Below the pieces are notes generated by a model. The model had not been told where the DNA came from, did no database searches, and saw only the letters and a program-made list of their open reading frames with translations. The translations under genes were made by a program, and so were the position numbers. From Ruminococcaceae bacterium P7 (lineage in GTDB: Bacteria; Bacillota; Clostridia; Oscillospirales; Acutalibacteraceae), in assembly GCA_900100595.1 (NCBI GenBank), contig FMUA01000015.1:1-64000 (forward strand): a stretch of DNA of 64,000 bases, written 5' to 3'. The first letter of the stretch is position 1. Every line of letters starts with the position of its first letter. Positions 17,181 through 24,316 of the stretch are shown here, piece by piece.

Positions 17181-18446
17181 ATGAGTTTTATCCAGAGAAC
17201 GCCGATCGCCGACGGCGTATATTTCAACAGCGTCCGTGACAGCCGCTTCAAGACCATGAAGCTTTCGGTTCACCTGTTTGTGCCGCTCAGCGCCGAAACC
17301 GCTTCCGAAAACGCGCTGATCGCGGGCGTACTTTCGCGTTCCTGCAAGGCGTATCCCGATTTTACCGCGCTCAGCCGCAAGCTCAGCGCTTTATACGGCG
17401 CGGACCTGAATGTCAGCAGCGCTAAAATCGGAGAGAATCAGGTGATTTCGATTTCCGCTTCGGGTCTTGACGACCGCTACGCGATCGACGGAGAGAGCAT
17501 CGCAAAGGAGCTTTCCGTCCTGCTCTGCGGCGTGATTTTTGAACCGAACCTCAGCGGCAGGGCGTTTGTCGCCGGGGAGGTCGAGCAGGAGCGCAGACAG
17601 CTCCTTGACCTGATCGATTCCGAATACAACGAAAAGCGCATCTATGCCAACGCGCGCCTGATCGAGATCATGTGTGCGGACGAGGTGTTCGGCATCAAGC
17701 GTTACGGCACCGCAGAGGCGATCCGGGCGGCGACGCCGGAATCCCTCTATACCGCATGGGAAAAGCTCCTCAAGGACGCGGTTGCCGAGATCATCTATAT
17801 CGGCGACAGCTCTCCCGAAAAGGCGGTCGAGGTATTCACCGAAGCGTTCCAAAGCATACCGAGAACGCCCGTCACGCTCCGCACGGAGGTCATCCGCGAG
17901 GCGGGTGAGGTCAAGCGTGTGACAGAGGAGATCGAGGTGTCCCAGTCGAAGCTCGTGATGGGCTTCCGCGCGGGTATCGCGCTGCCCGAAACGGAGACGA
18001 GAGCCGCGGGACTGATGTGCGCGATTCTCGGCGGCACCGCGACCTCCAAGCTGTTCTGCAACGTCCGCGAAAAGCAGAGCCTTTGCTACTACTGCGCGGC
18101 GCGCTACGACAAGGACAAGGGCATCATCGTGATTGACAGCGGCGTCGAGGGTGAGAATATCGAGAAGCTCGAAGCGGGCATCCTCAAAGAGATCGACGAC
18201 ATGAAAAACGGCGTGATCTCCGATTTTGAGATCGATTCCGCCAAAATGGCGATCATCAACGCGTATCAGGGCAGCAACGATACCGTCGGCGGCATCGAGT
18301 CGTGGTTTGCGAGACAGCTTCTTCAGGACGGCTTCCGCACGATCGAGGAGGAGTCCGCACTGCTCTCTGCTGTCACGAGAGAAGAAATCATCGCCGCGGC
18401 AAACAAGCTGACGCTTGACACCGTGTATGTTCTGAAAAACAAGTGA
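17181..18446 (+). CDS. yfmF: M16 family protein YfmF (non-catalytic subunit)
   Basis: A 421-residue insulinase-fold protein. ATG 17181 is chosen because AAGGAGA precedes it and the region upstream contains the promoter. No HxxEH zinc motif is present where expected (the equivalent stretch is SENALIAGVLSRS), so it is the inactive half of a two-subunit M16 peptidase. The catalytic half is encoded immediately downstream. This pair corresponds to Bacillus YmfF/YmfH, often annotated as associated with EF-P 5-aminopentanol modification; no efp gene is nearby to support that. Substrate unknown. Confidence 0.85.
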   Translation: MSFIQRTPIADGVYFNSVRDSRFKTMKLSVHLFVPLSAETASENALIAGVLSRSCKAYPDFTALSRKLSALYGADLNVSSAKIGENQVISISASGLDDRYAIDGESIAKELSVLLCGVIFEPNLSGRAFVAGEVEQERRQLLDLIDSEYNEKRIYANARLIEIMCADEVFGIKRYGTAEAIRAATPESLYTAWEKLLKDAVAEIIYIGDSSPEKAVEVFTEAFQSIPRTPVTLRTEVIREAGEVKRVTEEIEVSQSKLVMGFRAGIALPETETRAAGLMCAILGGTATSKLFCNVREKQSLCYYCAARYDKDKGIIVIDSGVEGENIEKLEAGILKEIDDMKNGVISDFEIDSAKMAIINAYQGSNDTVGGIESWFARQLLQDGFRTIEEESALLSAVTREEIIAAANKLTLDTVYVLKNK

Positions 18447-18457
18447 GAGGTGAGAGG

Positions 18458-19735
18458 ATGAATATAACAGAAATCAAATCCGCCCGCGCGGGGGACAGCT
18501 ATTTCAAAATCAAGCACAGCTCGGGACTTGTCGTCTATGTCTACCCCAAGGAGGGCTACCGCTCCGCCTACGCGATCATCGGCACCAAGTTCGGCAGCAT
18601 CAACAACTGCTTCTCGCTTGACGACGGGGAGAAGATCTCGGTACCCGACGGCATCGCCCACTACCTCGAGCACAAGCTCTTTGAGAGCGAGGAGGGCGAC
18701 GCGTTTACGCGCTATGCCGAAACAGGCGCGAGCGCGAACGCCTATACCAGCTTTGAAAAGACCTGCTACCTCTTTTCCTGCACGGACAGGTTCGAGGAAA
18801 GCATGGAGATCCTGCTCGATTTCGTCGGCGACCCCTATTTCACTCCGCAGACCGTCGCCAAGGAGCAGGGCATCATCGGTCAGGAAATCAAGATGTACGA
18901 CGATTCTCCCGATTGGCGCGTGATGTTCAACCTGCTCGAGAACATGTACCACCACCATCCCGTCAAAATCGACATCGCGGGCACGGTGGAGACCATCGCG
19001 GAAATCACCGCCGAGAAGCTCTATCAGTGCTACAACACCTTCTATAACCTCAATAATATGGCGCTCTGCGTGGCAGGCAACGTCACCGTGGAGCAGGTTC
19101 TCGCGATTTGCGATAAAATGCTCAAGCCCTGCGAGGCGCATGAGATACACAACTATTTCGAGGAGGAGCCCTACGAAATCGTCAGCCCCTATGTGGAGCA
19201 GAGCTTCCCTGTGCTGATGCCGATGTTCAACCTCGGCTTCAAGGAAAAGGCGGAGCCGCTCGGCGATAAAAAGCTTGCGCAGACGGATATCCTGCTTTCG
19301 ATGCTTGCTTCTCCGACAAGTAAGCTCTACCGTGACCTGATGGACGCGAACCTGATCAACAACACGTTCAGCTATGAGCTGTTTGAGGGACCGGGCTACT
19401 GCTCCGTAATTTTCGGCGGAGAGTCCCGTGCGCCGAGACAGGCGGCGGAGATGATCAAGCAGTATATCGCCAAGGCCAAGGCAGAGGGACTGAGCAGGGA
19501 CGATTTCGAGATCGCCCGAAAAGCCGTCTACGGCGATGTGGTTTCCTCGCTCAATTCGGTCAGCTCCATCGCCAACACCATTCTCAGCTATCATTTCAGC
19601 GATAACAAGCTGTTTGACTATATCGAGGCGATCACCGGCACAAGCTTTGAGGACGTTTCCGAACGCCTTTCGGAGATGCTCGACGTGACGAACTGCACAC
19701 TCTCGGTCGTCAAAAGCCCCGACGCGGAGGTGTAG
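18458..19735 (+). CDS. yfmH: M16 family zinc peptidase YfmH (catalytic subunit)
   Basis: A 425-residue M16 peptidase. The inverted zinc motif HxxEH is H68-Y-L-E71-H72 (GIAHYLEHKLFESEE), followed by the expected glycine-rich TGASANAYTSFEKT block. ATG 18458 is preferred over an upstream GTG at 18443 because GAGAGG lies directly before it. With the preceding inactive subunit it should form a clam-shell heterodimer in the cytoplasm. Its stop is one base before lgt begins, so the three genes form one transcription unit. Confidence 0.9.
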   Translation: MNITEIKSARAGDSYFKIKHSSGLVVYVYPKEGYRSAYAIIGTKFGSINNCFSLDDGEKISVPDGIAHYLEHKLFESEEGDAFTRYAETGASANAYTSFEKTCYLFSCTDRFEESMEILLDFVGDPYFTPQTVAKEQGIIGQEIKMYDDSPDWRVMFNLLENMYHHHPVKIDIAGTVETIAEITAEKLYQCYNTFYNLNNMALCVAGNVTVEQVLAICDKMLKPCEAHEIHNYFEEEPYEIVSPYVEQSFPVLMPMFNLGFKEKAEPLGDKKLAQTDILLSMLASPTSKLYRDLMDANLINNTFSYELFEGPGYCSVIFGGESRAPRQAAEMIKQYIAKAKAEGLSRDDFEIARKAVYGDVVSSLNSVSSIANTILSYHFSDNKLFDYIEAITGTSFEDVSERLSEMLDVTNCTLSVVKSPDAEV

Positions 19736-19736
19736 G

Positions 19737-20621
19737 ATGAACGAGTTTCACGTCAGCTTCCCGAATCTCGGCTGGGAATTCACCATCAACCGTGTGGCGT
19801 TTTCCATCGGCTCGTTTCAGGTGTACTGGTACGGTCTGATAATCGCCACGGGACTGATTCTCGCACTGGTTTACGCGCATTTTTCCGCGAAGCGCTATAA
19901 CGTCGACGGCAGCAAGCTGATGAACTGCGTGTTCGCGGGCATCATCACGGGCATCATCGGCGCAAGACTCTATTTCTGCATTTTCAAATGGGACTATTAC
20001 GGCTCCCATCCGCTCGAGATTTTTGCGATTCATGAGGGCGGACTCGCCATCTACGGCGGCATCATCGGCGCACTGCTCGGCGGATTGGGCGTCGCCAAAA
20101 TCCAGAAGATGAAGTTCATGCCCATTCTCGATATCACCATGGTCGGCTTCCTGATCGGTCAGGGACTCGGCCGCTGGGGCAACTTCTTCAATCAGGAGGC
20201 GTACGGCACGCCGACTGATTTGCCGTGGGGCATGATGAGCGAGGGCACGCTCGGAGAAACGGTGCATCCCTGCTTCCTCTACGAATCGCTCTGGTGCCTG
20301 CTGGGCATCGCGGTGCTGCATTTTTACGGAAAATACCGTCAGAGATACGCGGGACAGATATTCTATCTCTATCTCGTGTGGTACGGCTTTGAACGCATGA
20401 TCGTCGAGGGCTTGCGCACGGACAGCCTGTATCTTCCGTTCCAATTGTTCGGAATGGATATCCGCGTGTCGCAGGTGCTTTCGTTCGCGATATTTGTTAC
20501 AGGAATCGTATTATTAATCATCAACAGAAAGAAGGAGGATCCGTTTTATGCAGATTATAGACGGCAAAAAGGTATCGGCAGAGGTAAAGGAGCAGGTCAG
20601 ACAGGAGACGCTGCGGCTTAA
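19737..20621 (+). CDS. lgt: Prolipoprotein diacylglyceryl transferase Lgt
   Basis: Integral membrane enzyme that transfers diacylglycerol from phosphatidylglycerol to the lipobox cysteine of prolipoproteins, such as the alpha-amylase encoded at 24.3 kb. The 294 residues contain about seven hydrophobic helices, the conserved IHEGGLAIYGG stretch and the Lgt signature GRWGNFFNQEAYG. The C-terminal 24 codons overlap the start of folD by 74 bases in a different frame, an unusually long overlap. The charged, glycine-rich tail encoded there is not part of the conserved fold. Confidence 0.96.
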   Translation: MNEFHVSFPNLGWEFTINRVAFSIGSFQVYWYGLIIATGLILALVYAHFSAKRYNVDGSKLMNCVFAGIITGIIGARLYFCIFKWDYYGSHPLEIFAIHEGGLAIYGGIIGALLGGLGVAKIQKMKFMPILDITMVGFLIGQGLGRWGNFFNQEAYGTPTDLPWGMMSEGTLGETVHPCFLYESLWCLLGIAVLHFYGKYRQRYAGQIFYLYLVWYGFERMIVEGLRTDSLYLPFQLFGMDIRVSQVLSFAIFVTGIVLLIINRKKEDPFYADYRRQKGIGRGKGAGQTGDAAA

Positions 20622-21399
20622 AGAGGAGCACGGCGTAACGCCCGGCCTCGCGGTCGTGATCGTCGGCGACGACCCCGCGTCGCGCGTCTATGTCAATAAC
20701 AAAAAGAAAGCCTGCGAGCTGGTCGGCTTCCGCTCCGAGGAGTACGCGCTGCCCGCGTCCGCCACGCAGGAGGAGCTGCTCGACCTTGTTCATAAGCTCA
20801 ATGAGAAAGAGGACATCAACGGCATTCTGGTTCAGCTGCCGCTTCCGAAGCACCTCGACGACAAGGCGGTCATCGAGGCGATCAATCCCGTGAAGGACGT
20901 CGACGCTTTCCACGCGGTCAACGTCGGAAAAATCATGCTCGGCGAGTACGATTTTCTGCCCTGCACCCCTGCGGGCGTGATGGAGATGCTCCATTCCTAC
21001 AGCATCCCCGTCGAGGGCAGGGAATGCGTCGTGATCGGCAGAAGCAACATCGTCGGCAAGCCGATGGGAATGCTCCTGCTCCATGAAAACGGCACCGTCA
21101 CCATCTGCCACAGCCGCACGAAGAACCTCAAAGAGGTCTGCGCAAGAGCGGATATCCTCGTCGCGGCGGTCGGCATTCCGAAATTCGTCAAAGCGGATAT
21201 GGTCAAGGAGGGCGCGGTCGTGATCGACGTCGGCATGGACAGGGATGAAAACGGCAGGCTCTGCGGCGACGTCGACTTCGAGAACGTCAAGGAGAAGTGC
21301 TCCTTCATCACGCCCGTACCCGGCGGCGTAGGCCCCATGACCATCGCGACACTGATGAAGAACACGATCAAGGCTTGCAGACTGCAGAACGGTCTTTAA
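20548..21399 (+). CDS. folD: Bifunctional methylene-THF dehydrogenase/cyclohydrolase FolD
   Basis: Interconverts methylene-, methenyl- and 10-formyl-tetrahydrofolate in one-carbon metabolism. At 283 residues it has the family's normal length. Signatures: KKKACELVGF region near the catalytic lysine, LVQLPLPKH, VDAFHAVNVGK, the nucleotide-binding VIGRSNIVGKPMGMLLL, and PVPGGVGPMTIATLM at the C-terminus. The ATG follows AAGGAGGA, which lies inside lgt. A new promoter begins seven bases after its stop, so rplU is transcribed separately, though no terminator is seen. Confidence 0.97.
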   Translation: MQIIDGKKVSAEVKEQVRQETLRLKEEHGVTPGLAVVIVGDDPASRVYVNNKKKACELVGFRSEEYALPASATQEELLDLVHKLNEKEDINGILVQLPLPKHLDDKAVIEAINPVKDVDAFHAVNVGKIMLGEYDFLPCTPAGVMEMLHSYSIPVEGRECVVIGRSNIVGKPMGMLLLHENGTVTICHSRTKNLKEVCARADILVAAVGIPKFVKADMVKEGAVVIDVGMDRDENGRLCGDVDFENVKEKCSFITPVPGGVGPMTIATLMKNTIKACRLQNGL

Positions 21400-21405
21400 A
21401 AACCC

Positions 21406-21434
21406 TTGACAATATTCTGCGTTTGTGATATAGT
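21406..21434 (+). promoter_or_regulatory. Sigma-A promoter of rplU-prp-rpmA
   Basis: TTGACA (21406-21411), 17-base spacer, TATAGT (21429-21434). It is a near-perfect housekeeping promoter, as expected for ribosomal protein genes. Confidence 0.85.
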
Positions 21435-21440
21435 ATATAA

Positions 21441-21520
21441 GCCGCATATTGTGGGTAGGGTGCACGTGCGCCCGCAAGTAAAGCGATTTCACCCACAGAT
21501 AGCGAGCCCATTGTAAAGGA
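21441..21520 (+). ncRNA. Ribosomal protein L21 leader RNA
   Basis: The transcript leader folds with TGTGGGT (21450-21456) pairing to ACCCACA (21491-21497) around an inner GC-rich hairpin (21458-21473). Position directly before rplU, size and the two-tier stem fit the L21 leader found upstream of rplU in Firmicutes, thought to mediate autoregulation by L21. Assigned by position and fold, not by alignment. Confidence 0.7.
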
Positions 21521-21528
21521 TTGAAAGT

Positions 21529-21837
21529 ATGTACGCAGTTATTCAGACAGGCGGAAAGCAGTACAAGGTAACCAACGACGAAGTTATCTTTGTAGAGAAG
21601 CTGGAAGCAGAGGCGAACGACACGGTTACCTTCGACGTAGTTGCTGTCGGCACTGACGACGGTGTCAAGGTAGGCACTCCCTTCGTAGAGGGAGCAAAGG
21701 TTACCGCAGAGGTTCTCAAGAACGGCAAGGGCAAGAAAATCAGAGTTGCCACCTACAAGCCGAAGAAGGGCGAGAAAAAGGCAAAGGGTCACAGACAGCC
21801 TTACACTCAGGTAAAGATCACTTCCATCGAGGCGTAA
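21529..21837 (+). CDS. rplU: 50S ribosomal protein L21
   Basis: A 102-residue large-subunit protein that binds 23S rRNA. It has the characteristic N-terminus [14 protein letters not shown] and the C-terminal basic block [22 protein letters not shown]. It is the first gene of rplU-prp-rpmA. Its stop overlaps the start of prp, so the three are co-translated. Confidence 0.98.
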   Translation: MYAVIQTGGKQYKVTNDEVIFVEKLEAEANDTVTFDVVAVGTDDGVKVGTPFVEGAKVTAEVLKNGKGKKIRVATYKPKKGEKKAKGHRQPYTQVKITSIEA

Positions 21838-22154
21838 TGATTCAGGTGATCTTTACGGTAAAGGATAATGATATTTGCGGCTTTGAGATCAGCGGCCACT
21901 CGGATTATGCCGAGGAAGGCTCCGACATCGTCTGCGCGGCTGTCAGCTCGGCGGCGCTGATGACGGCGAATACCATTACCGAGGTTCAGTCTTTGCAGGC
22001 TGACATTACCGAAAACGACGGGTTCCTCAGCTTGAATCTGTCGCAGGGAGACGCGAAAACCGCCGAGGTGATTCTCAACGGTCTGCTGCTCCATCTCAAC
22101 GCTTTATCGAAAGCGTATTCAGAATTTATCAATGTAAAAATTACGGAGGTGTAA
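21837..22154 (+). CDS. prp: Ribosomal-processing cysteine protease Prp
   Basis: A 105-residue cysteine protease that removes the short N-terminal extension of L27 in Firmicutes. The catalytic pair is H21 (SGHSDYAEEG) and C33 (DIVCAAVSS), the conserved arrangement for Prp. It lies between rplU and rpmA as usual. The L27 encoded four bases downstream carries the matching cleavable N-terminus, which supports function. Confidence 0.95.
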   Translation: MIQVIFTVKDNDICGFEISGHSDYAEEGSDIVCAAVSSAALMTANTITEVQSLQADITENDGFLSLNLSQGDAKTAEVILNGLLLHLNALSKAYSEFINVKITEV

Positions 22155-22157
22155 GGT

Positions 22158-22442
22158 ATGCTTCAGATTAAAATCCAGTTATTCGCTCATAAAAAAGGTA
22201 TGGGTTCCACAAAGAACGGCCGTGACAGCGAATCCAAGCGTCTCGGTGTAAAGCGCGCGGACGGTCAGAAGGTTCTCGCGGGCAACATTCTCGTAAAGCA
22301 GAGAGGAACTCACATTCATCCCGGCGCTAACGTAGGCAAGGGCTCTGACGATACATTATTTGCGAAGATTGACGGCGTTCTCAGATTCGAGCGCGTCGGC
22401 AAGGACAGAAAGCGCGCAAGCGTTTATCCTGTTGAGCAGTAA
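22158..22442 (+). CDS. rpmA: 50S ribosomal protein L27 with Prp-cleavable N-terminus
   Basis: A 94-residue large-subunit protein near the peptidyl-transferase centre. It begins [20 protein letters not shown]. The first nine residues match the Firmicute-specific extension (consensus of the type MLxxxLQxFAxKKG), cleaved after the phenylalanine so that mature L27 starts with AHKKG. The core [17 protein letters not shown] and the RQRGT-like [10 protein letters not shown] are typical. A strong terminator follows. Confidence 0.97.
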   Translation: MLQIKIQLFAHKKGMGSTKNGRDSESKRLGVKRADGQKVLAGNILVKQRGTHIHPGANVGKGSDDTLFAKIDGVLRFERVGKDRKRASVYPVEQ

Positions 22443-22456
22443 TATTTGCGAAGAGA

Positions 22457-22483
22457 GGGTGGATAGGATTATCCACCCTTTTT
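22457..22483 (+). terminator. Rho-independent terminator after rpmA
   Basis: GGGTGGATA (22457-22465), loop GGAT, TATCCACCC (22470-22478), then TTTTT. Confidence 0.93.
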
Positions 22484-22501
22484 GTATAGTGAGGAACAGA
22501 T

Positions 22502-23773
22502 ATGTTTGTAGATAAAGCGCACATCAAAATCAAAGCGGGCGACGGCGGCGACGGAGCGGTGGCGTTTCACCGCGAGAAGTATGTCGCGGCAGGCGGTCCC
22601 GACGGCGGCGACGGCGGCAGAGGCGGCAACATCGTTTTTCTTGCCGACACCAACCTCAGCACGCTCGCCGATTTCCGCTACAAAAGAAAATACACCGCGC
22701 CGCGCGGAGAAAACGGCAGGGGAGGACGCTGCCGCGGCAAGAACGCGGAGGATCTGATCATCCGCGTGCCGCTGGGAACTCTCGTCAGGGAGGAAAGCAG
22801 CAACCGCATCCTCGCGGACGTCTCCGACGGCGAGCCGCATATCGTCGCGAGAGGCGGCAAGGGCGGCTGGGGCAATACGCATTTCGCGACGCCCGTCCGT
22901 CAGGTGCCGCGTTTCGCGAAGCCCGGTCTGCCCGGTGAGGAATTCGACGTCGTGCTCGAGCTGAAGCTTTTGGCGGACGTCGGACTGGTCGGCTTCCCGA
23001 ACGTCGGCAAGAGCACACTGATCTCGGTCGTCTCGCAGGCAAAGCCCGAGATCGGCAACTATCACTTCACCACCATCACGCCCGTTCTCGGTGTTGTTTC
23101 GATGGGCGAGGGCAGCAGCTTTGTCATGGCGGATATCCCCGGACTGATCGAGGGCGCGTGGCAGGGAACGGGTCTGGGACATCAGTTCCTGCGCCACGTC
23201 GAGCGCTGCCGCATGCTCGTCCATATCGTCGACGTCTCGGGCAGCGAGGGCAGAGATCCGATCGAGGACTTCGAGACGATCAATTCGGAGCTGGAGAAGT
23301 TCAATCCCGAGCTTGCACAGCGTCCGATGGTTGTCGCGGGCAACAAGTGCGACATGGCGAGCGACGAGCAGATCGAAGCGTTCAAAGAGTACGTCAACGC
23401 GAAGGGCTATGATTTCTTCCCGATCATGGCGGCAATCCGCTATGACGTTGACCCCTTGCTGAAAAAGATTCAGGAGATGCTCTCGCAGCTGCCTCCGATC
23501 ACGCGCTATGAGGCGGAGCCTGCTCCGGTACTCAGCGAGGAGGATTTTGACGACCACTCCGTCACCATCCGCAATGATAACGGCATCTTCACCGTGGAAG
23601 CCGACTGGCTGCTGCAGGTCATGCGCGGCATCAACTTTGACGATTACGAGAGCCTGAATTACTTCCAGAAGGTGCTGACCAACAGCGGCGTTATCGACGC
23701 GCTCCGGGAAAAGGGCTGCGAGGACGGAGACACCGTCTCGATCTATGACGTTGAGTTCGACTTCACCGAGTAA
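22502..23773 (+). CDS. obgE: GTPase ObgE/CgtA
   Basis: Essential GTPase linked to 50S assembly and stress responses. The 423 residues show the glycine-rich Obg fold (DGGDGAVAFHREKYVAAGGP), a Ras-like GTPase domain with G1 GFPNVGKST, switch YHFTTITP, G3 DIPGLIEGA and G4 NKCD, and a C-terminal OCT domain (about residues 345-423). Replacement of ASxG by GAWQGTG after the G3 motif is a small deviation from many homologues (GAHEGVG). It is followed nine bases later by mrnC. Confidence 0.97.
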   Translation: MFVDKAHIKIKAGDGGDGAVAFHREKYVAAGGPDGGDGGRGGNIVFLADTNLSTLADFRYKRKYTAPRGENGRGGRCRGKNAEDLIIRVPLGTLVREESSNRILADVSDGEPHIVARGGKGGWGNTHFATPVRQVPRFAKPGLPGEEFDVVLELKLLADVGLVGFPNVGKSTLISVVSQAKPEIGNYHFTTITPVLGVVSMGEGSSFVMADIPGLIEGAWQGTGLGHQFLRHVERCRMLVHIVDVSGSEGRDPIEDFETINSELEKFNPELAQRPMVVAGNKCDMASDEQIEAFKEYVNAKGYDFFPIMAAIRYDVDPLLKKIQEMLSQLPPITRYEAEPAPVLSEEDFDDHSVTIRNDNGIFTVEADWLLQVMRGINFDDYESLNYFQKVLTNSGVIDALREKGCEDGDTVSIYDVEFDFTE

Positions 23774-23782
23774 GGAGCGCCT

Positions 23783-24181
23783 ATGGAAGAGCGAAAACGC
23801 ACACCCGCAGACGCGTATTCACCGCTTTCTCTCGCCTTTGTGGGCGACGGGGTTTATGATTTGCTGGTGCGGGACTATCTGATCCGTCAGGCGAACCGAC
23901 CCGTCGGCGAGCTGAACAAAATGAAGGTCTCGCTGGTCAAATGCGAGAGTCAGGCGCGTTTTGCGTCGCTGCTCATGCAGCACCTCAGCGAGAATGAACA
24001 GGCGGTCTATAAGCGCGGCAGAAACGCCGCGCCGAAATGCACGCCGAAGCACGGCTCTGTCGCGGACTATCACAGCGCGACGGGACTCGAAGCGCTGTTC
24101 GGTTACCTGTATCTGAACGGAGAGCAGGAGAGAACGCGCGAGCTGTTTCAGATCATCATCGACAATCAGGGCTGCCCGTGA
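23783..24181 (+). CDS. mrnC: Mini-ribonuclease III MrnC
   Basis: A 132-residue RNase III-like enzyme lacking the double-stranded RNA-binding domain; in Bacillus it matures 23S rRNA ends. The RNase III signature is LAFVGDGVYDLLVRDYLI, and the second acidic cluster is in ATGLEALFGYLYL. It ends inside a terminator hairpin: the TGA stop (24179-24181) lies in the loop. It is probably co-transcribed with obgE. Confidence 0.93.
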   Translation: MEERKRTPADAYSPLSLAFVGDGVYDLLVRDYLIRQANRPVGELNKMKVSLVKCESQARFASLLMQHLSENEQAVYKRGRNAAPKCTPKHGSVADYHSATGLEALFGYLYLNGEQERTRELFQIIIDNQGCP

Positions 24182-24199
24182 GGACAGCCTTGATTTTTT
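24166..24199 (+). terminator. Terminator overlapping the 3-prime end of mrnC
   Basis: TCAGGGCTG (24166-24174) pairs with CAGCCTTGA (24185-24193) with one G-U pair, followed by six T. The stem begins inside the coding sequence and the stop codon sits in the loop. Confidence 0.85.
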
Positions 24200-24253
24200 A
24201 TAAAAATACATGTATAAATTTACTAAAACCCACTTCCATCTTTGTGATAAATA

Positions 24254-24286
24254 TGTTATAATCATTTTGTGTCGGCTTTGACCGAC
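24254..24286 (+). promoter_or_regulatory. Extended -10 promoter and small leader hairpin of alpha-amylase gene
   Basis: TGTTATAAT (24254-24262) is a consensus extended -10. A weak TTCCAT lies at -35. Right at the transcript start, GTCGG (24271-24275) and CCGAC (24282-24286) form a small stem that could be an operator or a 5-prime stabiliser. Confidence 0.65.
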
Positions 24287-24316
24287 GAAAGATTAAACGA
24301 AAGATGGTGATTATAA

